Part shown: positions 46,040 to 51,933 of the stretch, piece after piece
Numbering within the stretch: position 1 is the first letter of the stretch
How the letters are laid out: the number at the start of each line of letters is the position of its first letter
Assembly (NCBI RefSeq): GCF_001012815.1
Contig: NZ_JYJP01000060.1
Span: forward strand, 1 to 51,933
Direction: 5' to 3'
DNA: 51,933 nt
DNA from: Vibrio mexicanus
GTDB lineage: Bacteria > Pseudomonadota > Gammaproteobacteria > Enterobacterales > Vibrionaceae
Notes under the pieces: model-generated
What the model saw: the letters and a program-made list of their open reading frames with translations, nothing else
What the model was told of the DNA's origin: nothing
Database searches by the model: none
Made by a program: the position numbers and the translations under genes

Positions 46040-47020
46040 ATGACTCAATCTACTCATGACCTTCCCGATGACAATACGGATCTGCTGACTGAGATTGCCG
46101 TCGCTTACTATCAAGATGGCGCAACTCAAGAAGAGATCTCAAAAAAGTTCTCTGTATCACGTGCAAAAATTGGCCGAATGCTAAAACAAGCACGGGATGA
46201 AGGCATTGTAGAGATCACCGTGAAATATCATCCTGTATTTAGTGCGAAGATCGAACAAAGGTTAATTGAACGCTTTGGTGTAAAGCGAGCACTGGTGGCG
46301 CTAGACCAACCTAATGAAGAGCAGCAACGCTTGCAAGTGGCGGGCTTGGTAGCCAAGTACATGTCTAATAGCTTACAAAACGGCATGGTTGTAACGGTAG
46401 GACAAGGGCGTAATGTCTCTGCGGTCGCCCACCACACTGGGGTCATCGCCCCAAGAGATTGTAAGTTTGTCTGTGGTATTGGTGGCATTCACCCTAGAGG
46501 CGGCATGTTTAACGCCGATCACATTTGTAGGCAGTTTGCCAAAGTATACGGGGGTAGCTCGGAAACTCTGTATGCGCCCGCTTACGCGGAAAACCGCGAA
46601 CAGAAACTTGCCTTTATGCAAAATGGCACGGTTAAACAGACTCTCGATTTAGCACGCAAGGCTGATGTCGCGCTGGTGGGTATTGGCGACATGAGTGAGA
46701 ATAGTTATATGGTGGATTTAGGCTGGTTTACTCCGGATGAAGTGGTGCAATCTCGCCTCCATCAAGGTGTTGTCGGCGATTTTGCGGGGTACGATTTCTT
46801 TGATATTCACGGTAACTCTGCAGAAACTGTCATGAGCGATCGCGTTATTGGTCTGGGTATAGAAGAATATCGCCCGATTTCAGAAGTGATTGCCATCGCT
46901 GCTGAAAACAGTAAGCCACTGGCTTTATTAGGCGCGCTACGAACTGGAGTAGTGGATGTGATTGCCACCAGTGTCAGTAACGCGCTGACGGTATTGAACC
47001 TAGACGAACAAATGAAATAA
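46040..47020 (+). CDS. SorC-family sugar-binding transcriptional regulator
   Basis: A 326-residue regulator. The N-terminal HTH (AVAYYQDGATQEEISKKFSVSRAKIGRMLKQA, residues about 20-50) and a C-terminal SorC/DeoR sugar-phosphate-binding domain (VTVGQGRNVSAVA; CGIGGIHPRGG; ALVGIGDMSENSYM; GDFAGYDFFDIHG) are complete. It is divergent from tal-tkt, which suggests control of the non-oxidative pentose-phosphate genes in response to a phosphorylated sugar. GAGGTACTT precedes ATG. Convergent with the first LysR gene, with only 14 bases between the stops. Confidence 0.9.
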   Translation: MTQSTHDLPDDNTDLLTEIAVAYYQDGATQEEISKKFSVSRAKIGRMLKQARDEGIVEITVKYHPVFSAKIEQRLIERFGVKRALVALDQPNEEQQRLQVAGLVAKYMSNSLQNGMVVTVGQGRNVSAVAHHTGVIAPRDCKFVCGIGGIHPRGGMFNADHICRQFAKVYGGSSETLYAPAYAENREQKLAFMQNGTVKQTLDLARKADVALVGIGDMSENSYMVDLGWFTPDEVVQSRLHQGVVGDFAGYDFFDIHGNSAETVMSDRVIGLGIEEYRPISEVIAIAAENSKPLALLGALRTGVVDVIATSVSNALTVLNLDEQMK

Positions 47021-47034
47021 TCTACTCAGTTGGT

Positions 47035-47961
47035 TTAATACAGCTCTTCAATCACCTCTTGTATAATGTTAATCAGCCATTTTGTATAAGAGGTGTCTTT
47101 AAATTTGTAGGCAACATGGCAGGCAATCGGTCTGTGGAAAATATCTTCCCAATGATTGATGTTTAGTAATGTTAGCTCTTCGAACATTTCTGATTGAGCG
47201 ATTTCACATATGCCCATCACACTGTGCACTTTGCGCACGGTATCCATACAGATGTCGATTTTGTCTGACTTGAGTAAGATGTGCGGGTTGTAACCTCTTT
47301 CTTGGAAATAGCGGACCATGTGACTGCCTTTCTGATTGTGATCAGGCATGATGGCCAGAACGATTGGATACTGAGCAATATCCGCTACTGATACTTTGTC
47401 GAGTTTGGTCAAAGGGCTGTCTTTATGACAGCACAAACGAAATTCTGGTGTGTTGGTGGTTACCGCTACTACTTCTTTTGAAAGATCGACCGTGCTGTAA
47501 TTAATGCCAAGGTCAATCACCCCTTGTTTAATTTTAGCCTCTGTTCGCATGGACCAGTTTTCTAGAGAGATCGTTGCGTGTGGGGCGAGTTCATGCAAAC
47601 GCATAAACAGGTTGGTCATTAACGGGCGGCACAGGGTAGTGTTGATATTAATCTTAATATCACCCGTATAGGTAAGGGGTTCAAAGCCTTCCTTATGTCC
47701 ATAAAGATCGTTTAACGATGTCATCAAGTTTGGTAGCTTCTTAAGTAAGCGCTGACACTTTTCCGTCGGTTCTAACCCATTCGTACTTCGGCTAAACAGT
47801 GGGTCGTCTAACTGTTCTCGCAAGCGTTTTAAGGCTTTGCTCACAGCAGACTGGCTTAGGTAGAGTCTGTCAGCGGCTCGTGTGGTGTTTAACTCTTCTC
47901 CAAGTACTTTAAGCAGTTTAATGCTATTGAAGTCGAGGCTGAGCATTTCATTATCATTCAT
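47035..47961 (-). CDS. LysR-family regulator, copy 1 of a tandem pair
   Basis: A 308-residue LysR protein. The HTH is EELNTTRAADRLYLSQSAVSKALKRLREQLDDPLFSRS. The ligand domain carries YTGDIKININTTLCRPL, IDLGINYSTVDLSKE, FRLCCHKDSPL and LKSDKIDICMDTVRK. The same sequence framework occurs in the adjacent gene (47976-48962), so the two arose by duplication, though now only moderately alike. It lies 14 bases downstream of its paralogue in the same direction. The pair is divergent from a DUF1254/1214 periplasmic protein, its likely target. Confidence 0.9.
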   Translation of the reverse strand: MNDNEMLSLDFNSIKLLKVLGEELNTTRAADRLYLSQSAVSKALKRLREQLDDPLFSRSTNGLEPTEKCQRLLKKLPNLMTSLNDLYGHKEGFEPLTYTGDIKININTTLCRPLMTNLFMRLHELAPHATISLENWSMRTEAKIKQGVIDLGINYSTVDLSKEVVAVTTNTPEFRLCCHKDSPLTKLDKVSVADIAQYPIVLAIMPDHNQKGSHMVRYFQERGYNPHILLKSDKIDICMDTVRKVHSVMGICEIAQSEMFEELTLLNINHWEDIFHRPIACHVAYKFKDTSYTKWLINIIQEVIEELY

Positions 47962-47975
47962 TGATCATTCCTCGC

Positions 47976-48962
47976 TTACTTTTCATCGTAGATTGTTGGG
48001 TAGACATAATGAAAGTCAGGGTCAGTGTACATCTCTTTGATGTCATTCATGATCCGGCATAAGTTTTCTATGAGCCATTGAGAATACGGACGTTCGATGG
48101 TGCGGTGAGAAATATAGTAAGCGATGGGGCTGTGGGTCACTTCATCGAGATGATCAACATCAATGAGGGCAAGACGCTCTTCTTTCATTAGTGGTTTCAC
48201 CACTTCGCAAACGGGCATTATTGCATCTGTCTTCTTGAGAATGTGACTGCAAATATCGAGTTTGTCGGTGCGCAGAACGACATTTGGTAGAAAGCCACGC
48301 CGTTTTAGATACATCTCAATGTAGTTTTGACCTTCGCTAAATCCCGGCATCGTTGCAAGGATTAACGGAGAATCGGCAATGTTCTCTACTGTAATAGGCA
48401 GTTTATCTAGAAGTGGGTGATCGTCTCGACAGCACAACTTAAATCGAGGGTAACAAATGATATGTTGAGCGAGCTCTTGCGAGATTTGAATAGGGTAAAA
48501 ATTTACGCCAATGTCTACTTGGCCAAAAATCAACTGCTGTTCGGTATCGTATGACCAATCTTCCATTTGCAATGTTGCTTTAGGAGCGAGCTGGCTGAGC
48601 TCCTCTATCAGTATGCTGGTCAGTGGGTGACAAAGAGAAGAGTTAATGTGTATGCGAATATCGCCTTCATATTCTGCTGGATTAAAAGTGGTTTCATCTT
48701 TGAACAGTTCATCTATATCGGAGACAACTTGAGGGAGTTTAACCAGAAGTTGTTCGCATTTGGGTGTTGGCTCAAGCCCTTCAGGTGTTCGGGTGAACAG
48801 CGGATCTGAAAATTGTGTTCTTAGCTTATTCAAGGCTTTACTTACGGCTGGCTGCCCAATACCGAGTCTTTCACAAACTTGTTTGGTATTTCTTTCTTCA
48901 CCGAGCACTTTAAGTATTTTTAGGCTATTGAAATCAAACCTAAACATATCTTCGTCTTTCAT
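47976..48962 (-). CDS. LysR-family regulator, copy 2 of a tandem pair
   Basis: A 328-residue paralogue of the preceding regulator. HTH: EERNTKQVCERLGIGQPAVSKALNKLRTQFSDPLFTRT. Ligand domain: YEGDIRIHINSSLCHPL, VDIGVNFYPIQISQE, FKLCCRDDHPL and LRTDKLDICSHILKK. The C-terminus is some 15 residues longer than its partner (ending DPDFHYVYPTIYDEK). Being first in the tandem and facing the DUF1254 gene across 375 bases that contain a 200-bp-spaced direct repeat, it is the best candidate to bind that region. The two proteins may form homo- or hetero-oligomers. Confidence 0.9.
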   Translation of the reverse strand: MKDEDMFRFDFNSLKILKVLGEERNTKQVCERLGIGQPAVSKALNKLRTQFSDPLFTRTPEGLEPTPKCEQLLVKLPQVVSDIDELFKDETTFNPAEYEGDIRIHINSSLCHPLTSILIEELSQLAPKATLQMEDWSYDTEQQLIFGQVDIGVNFYPIQISQELAQHIICYPRFKLCCRDDHPLLDKLPITVENIADSPLILATMPGFSEGQNYIEMYLKRRGFLPNVVLRTDKLDICSHILKKTDAIMPVCEVVKPLMKEERLALIDVDHLDEVTHSPIAYYISHRTIERPYSQWLIENLCRIMNDIKEMYTDPDFHYVYPTIYDEK

Positions 48963-48991
48963 ACCCCACCCTCCGTAGTGACCACTATTGG

Positions 48992-49215
48992 CTATGAATT
49001 TGAGGAATACTAAACATAACTAACTTTCATAATAGCCACAACAATTATTAATAACAATGTTGTAATTAGAGGTTGGCTCTGGATGTTTTGGGCTGAGTGA
49101 TACTCTTAACTCATTGTATTTTCGGTTCTTGAAGTTTGTGATTGGAGGGAGTAGGTCATTAATTCATTGTGCAGATTTTATAAAATAAAATCTATGAATC
49201 TGAGGAATATTTAAA
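48992..49215. promoter_or_regulatory. divergent control region with paired direct repeats
   Basis: CTATGAATTTGAGGAATACT at 48992-49011 recurs as CTATGAATCTGAGGAATATT at 49192-49211: 18 of 20 bases identical, exactly 200 bases apart. Between them, 49038-49063 is an imperfect dyad (ACAACA ... TTATTAATAA ... TGTTGT). The region separates two tandem LysR genes from the DUF1254 gene and its outer-membrane partners, so the repeats are likely LysR operator elements allowing looping. Confidence 0.55.
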
Positions 49216-49337
49216 ACAACTCCAATTCCTTTTTTATCTAATATCACTTTGGATATATTACTCCCCGTCAAGTGATGTGACACAAATTAAAAAGCAGCAG
49301 GGATGGACAACTTAATGAATTAAAAGAGAAATAAGCT

Positions 49338-50372
49338 ATGTCTATACTAACTAAATCTCCAATCGCACTTGGTTTAACTTTAGCACTTTCGCTAGCTGCT
49401 TCACATGCTATTGCAGAAGAAGCGCCAATTCAAATAACGAAAGAAAACTTTGTTCAAGCTGAAATGGACGCACGCATTTTCCGTTTTCACCAAGCTGGCG
49501 GCATGAATACAGGTATTGTTTTCACTGAACCAACGCCAACAGAAGTGCAGCCCGTACCACGAATGAATCGCGACACGCTCTATGCAGGCGTACCAATTGA
49601 TACCGCTGACGGTTTCAGTATCACGATACCAAAGCATTCTGAAGATCGTTATGTGTCTGTTTACTTACTCGATAACGACCACAAAACAATTGATATTGTC
49701 AAAGGGACAGGTACACATACTTTCGATGAACAAGCTGACACTCGCTACATTGTTGCTATTCCACGTATTCAGCTGTTTGATGCTAAAGATGATGCCGATG
49801 TGCAAATCGCACGTGACTTACTCAATGGTGTAGACATTCAGTCTGGCAGTGTTGAGCCTAAACCAATGGTGAATTGGGATTGGGAAGGCATGGTAGAGAT
49901 GCGCGCAGGCTATGAAAAAGAGATGCGTGACACCATTACTCAATACCCGAATGATTGGCAAGGTAAGCGTGGTGAAGTCGACCGTTACGAAGGCCATAAC
50001 ATGGCAGTTGCAACGTCTTGGGGCCTATTCCCAAGTGAAGAGACCGTCTATATCGCACAAGCTCCTCATAAAGGAGTAGGTGAATGCTATACCGCGACAT
50101 ACGAAGTGCCAGAAAACAACGCGTTTTGGTCAATCACGGTATACAACGACTCTGGTTACATGTTTTCTGAAACCAACAACATTAATAGCGAAGTAGCAGA
50201 GATGAATGAAGATGGCACATTTACGATGCACTATGGCAATCCGGAGGTGTGTGGTGATGTAGGCAACCGCCTCGACACAACAGAAGGTTGGAACCTACTA
50301 ATGCGTGTTTATGAGCCGGCTCAAAACATCATTGATGGCGAATATGTAATGCCAAAACTGTCACAAATGTAA
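49338..50372 (+). CDS. periplasmic DUF1254/DUF1214 protein
   Basis: A 344-residue exported protein with a clear signal peptide (LALSLAASHAIAEEA). DUF1254-like part: FVQAEMDARIFRFHQAGGMN, PRMNRDTLYAGVPIDTADGF and RYVSVYLLDNDHKT. DUF1214-like part: WSITVYNDSGYMFSETNNIN, GTFTMHYGNPEVCGDVGNRL and WNLLMRVYEPAQNIIDGEY. The family is widespread but lacks an agreed reaction; a beta-rich fold and links to outer-membrane proteins suggest envelope or uptake functions. Here it is followed at 67 bases by an outer-membrane protein gene and divergent from two LysR regulators. Confidence 0.88.
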   Translation: MSILTKSPIALGLTLALSLAASHAIAEEAPIQITKENFVQAEMDARIFRFHQAGGMNTGIVFTEPTPTEVQPVPRMNRDTLYAGVPIDTADGFSITIPKHSEDRYVSVYLLDNDHKTIDIVKGTGTHTFDEQADTRYIVAIPRIQLFDAKDDADVQIARDLLNGVDIQSGSVEPKPMVNWDWEGMVEMRAGYEKEMRDTITQYPNDWQGKRGEVDRYEGHNMAVATSWGLFPSEETVYIAQAPHKGVGECYTATYEVPENNAFWSITVYNDSGYMFSETNNINSEVAEMNEDGTFTMHYGNPEVCGDVGNRLDTTEGWNLLMRVYEPAQNIIDGEYVMPKLSQM

Positions 50373-50409
50373 TCTATTCAAAGTAAATAAATAATATCAG
50401 CACAAGGAC

Positions 50410-50434
50410 GTGCCCTTAACAAATAAAAAGGCAC
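50410..50434 (+). promoter_or_regulatory. 5' leader hairpin, copy A
   Basis: GTGCCCTT (50410-50417) can pair with AAGGCAC (50428-50434) with one bulge; the second arm is immediately before the ATG at 50440 and includes the only Shine-Dalgarno-like purines. A related leader precedes the next gene (51284-51319). Confidence 0.5.
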
Positions 50435-50439
50435 TTCTA

Positions 50440-51233
50440 ATGAAAAGCAGTAAAACAATTTTATGTCTTGGTATCGCAACGGCATTGACCCTTTCAGCAC
50501 ACGCAATCGCAAACGATGCGGACGTTCAGGACATGTCTGACCCGCTTGCAGTCTACACACAAGCAGGTCTAGGCTACACAGACAAAGGCTTAAATCTAAA
50601 AATCGGTCAAACGTATGACACAGGCAGCGATACCACTATGGGTATGAATGTTGTCGAAGTGAAAGGTTTTGCTGGGGATGCAGTGGCTGGAATGGCCGTG
50701 GTGCTGACGACAGTATCGATTCTATCCGCTACCGCAATTTTAATGTTGATATGACTAATGGCCGTGGTGCTCAAGTTGATGTGAATCTCGGTTTTACTGA
50801 CCGTGGAACACAGGGTACGGCGTCATACAGTTTCATTCAGGCATTGCCAAAAATGGGACCTATCAATCTGTACCCACTTGCAGGTATGGGCGTGGCATTT
50901 GGTGAATCACTCGATGGTTCTGGCGTGGGCGAAGCCCAGGCGCAAGATCGCTGGGACCTACATGGTACTTTCTATGTGGCTGGACTTTACGGAAAACTGG
51001 ACATTACAGACAACATTTGGCTGAACTACAACCCAATGTACACAGGTACAATGTCAGGTTCAGATGCGTTTAAAAATCATGGTATGGATGGGGATGACAG
51101 TGTTTTCTTACATGAAGCTGCATTGAGTTACCAAATCAATCCACGCACAAATGTACGTTACTTCGCTAACTGGACTGAAAATACCAATTACGCGAACGGC
51201 GACCACAGAATTGAAGTGAACTATCAGTTCTAA
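50440..51233 (+). pseudogene. outer-membrane beta-barrel protein, one frameshift
   Basis: ATG 50440 starts MKSSKTILCLGIATALTLSAHAIA, a signal peptide also used almost unchanged by the next gene. Two frames join as GDAVGWNGRGADDSIDSIRY when one G is restored at 50685-50686, giving 264 residues. The body has amphipathic strands (LAVYTQAGLGYTDKGLNLKIG; GRGAQVDVNLGFTDRG; WLNYNPMYTG) and a C-terminal Phe (HRIEVNYQF), as in outer-membrane barrels. Function unknown. It probably works with the DUF1254 protein upstream and is controlled with it. Its leader hairpin could control translation. Confidence 0.78.
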
Positions 51234-51283
51234 TTCAAACAATCTCAACCCTGAAAACATCCACGGAATTTAAGCACACGGAT

Positions 51284-51319
51284 GTGTCTTTAAACAAACA
51301 AGTTAATACTTAAAGGCAC
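51284..51319 (+). promoter_or_regulatory. 5' leader hairpin, copy B
   Basis: GTGTCTTT (51284-51291) pairs with AAAGGCAC (51312-51319), including a G-U pair. The proximal arm holds AAAGG, the Shine-Dalgarno for ATG 51325. The flanks (CACA-GGA before; TAATGAAAAGCAG after) match copy A, so the element is conserved between the two genes. Confidence 0.5.
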
Positions 51320-51324
51320 ATATA

Positions 51325-51933
51325 ATGAAAAGCAGCAAATCTCTTTTAGCACTTGGCGTAGCAGCAGCACTTTCTCTTTCTGGCGCAGCGTTCGCAGCGG
51401 ACTCAGACGTTCACGACGCAGACCCACGTAACACAGCATGGCGTGGTGGTATCGCAACCGACCATACCGGCGAAATCAAGCTGGTTGCTGGTGGCGGTTT
51501 TAATAACCTATACGGCAACAACGAATACACGACTCAAACCATTATGATTGGTGAGTACTTCACGCAATCAGAGAACTTCCGCTTCCGTTTGGCAAACTTT
51601 GACGAGCGTTTTGGTGGTGTTTATGCAGACGTTAACTTGTCTGACCCGTCAAACATGTACACAGCGGGCTACATGCTACCACTGACTGCAACTAACGGCG
51701 TAACCATGCTATTCCCATCGGTGAACTACTCGTACATCGATATTGATACGGGTTACCTAGACAGCATGGCACCTCAAAGCCACGACGCTTACTCGAACAC
51801 ACTAAACGGTTACTCAACAGGTTCTGGCCAGGCAGCAACGCTAGGCGCAATCTCATCAAAAGACGCATTGGGCGGTGACGATGCACACTTGGTATCGGTA
51901 AACCTATACGGTCTTCAGCCTTGGAACGACACC
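51325..51933 (+). CDS. outer-membrane protein, 3' end beyond window
   Basis: An open frame of 203 codons runs to the window edge without a stop. It begins MKSSKSLLALGVAAALSLSGAAFA, a signal peptide paralogous to that of the preceding gene, then ADSDVHDADPRNTAWRGGIA. The mature part has barrel-like alternating strands (GEIKLVAGGGFNNLYG; FRFRLANFDERFGGVYADVNL; MLFPSVNYSYIDID). It was probably created by duplication or fusion of leader and signal with a different barrel, since similarity to its neighbour fades after the signal peptide. Function unknown; likely co-regulated with the DUF1254 and barrel genes. Confidence 0.78.
   Translation, partial: MKSSKSLLALGVAAALSLSGAAFAADSDVHDADPRNTAWRGGIATDHTGEIKLVAGGGFNNLYGNNEYTTQTIMIGEYFTQSENFRFRLANFDERFGGVYADVNLSDPSNMYTAGYMLPLTATNGVTMLFPSVNYSYIDIDTGYLDSMAPQSHDAYSNTLNGYSTGSGQAATLGAISSKDALGGDDAHLVSVNLYGLQPWNDT

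Noticed and set aside
1..51933. CRISPR array, tRNA or rRNA genes
   Set aside because: No regularly spaced repeats and no clover-leaf or ribosomal RNA sequence was recognised on either strand.

Overview
The window looks like part of a Vibrio-type gammaproteobacterial genome. Supporting signs are moderate G+C, a transaldolase/transketolase pair with a divergent SorC-type regulator, lactose-family PTS genes beside a GH20 chitobiase, a type VI (Tle1-like) lipase effector, a dCache chemoreceptor and a remnant of a REP-associated transposase. I saw no rRNA, tRNA or CRISPR array.

Layout. (1) 1-2.2 kb is a mobile scar: small ORFs, the tail of a tyrosine recombinase, a frameshifted HExxH metallopeptidase with a toxin-type N-terminal leader, and a decayed RAYT transposase. 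(2) 2.2-14.5 kb and 27.5-33.0 kb together form a split aromatic-acid catabolic island. A TRAP transporter (dctPQM), an AEC permease, an AroE-like dehydrogenase, a type II dehydroquinase (aroQ) and a QuiC-like dehydroshikimate dehydratase should convert quinate/shikimate to protocatechuate. LigAB, LigC, LigI, GalD, GalB and LigK then supply every step of protocatechuate 4,5-cleavage to pyruvate plus oxaloacetate. The set is chimeric: the hydratase and tautomerase are of the Pseudomonas gallate (Gal) type, the rest of the sphingomonad Lig type. Its probable regulator is an unusual LysR protein with two DNA-binding domains. (3) 15.1-22.3 kb, between the two halves, holds a LacI regulator, a PTS IIB-IIC-IIA operon with a 31-bp operator, a TIM-barrel protein and a secreted chitobiase. 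(4) 22.4-27.4 kb holds a LysR/NmrA pair, a broken lipoprotein and a dihydrofolate-reductase-like/TetR pair sharing a 33-bp palindrome. (5) 33.3-38.1 kb is a toxin block: a Tle1/DUF2235 lipase, a lipoprotein that is probably its immunity partner, and an ADP-ribosyltransferase-like protein. (6) 38.2-47.0 kb is core-like: NlpE-like lipoprotein, 2OG oxygenase, outer-membrane protein, chemoreceptor, transketolase, transaldolase, SorC regulator. (7) 47.0-51.9 kb has two tandem LysR paralogues divergent from a periplasmic DUF1254/DUF1214 protein and two outer-membrane proteins that share a 5' leader hairpin; the last runs off the window.

A pattern crosses all regions: fourteen sites in nine genes or gene remnants (counting the EIIC gene three times and the lipase three times) where exactly one base is missing, nearly always from a homopolymer, while the rest of each gene is well preserved. 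All fourteen lie in plus-strand genes. Most probably these are uncorrected sequencing deletions, so genes labelled pseudogene below for this reason may well be intact in the organism. Two further lipoprotein genes carry an in-frame stop.
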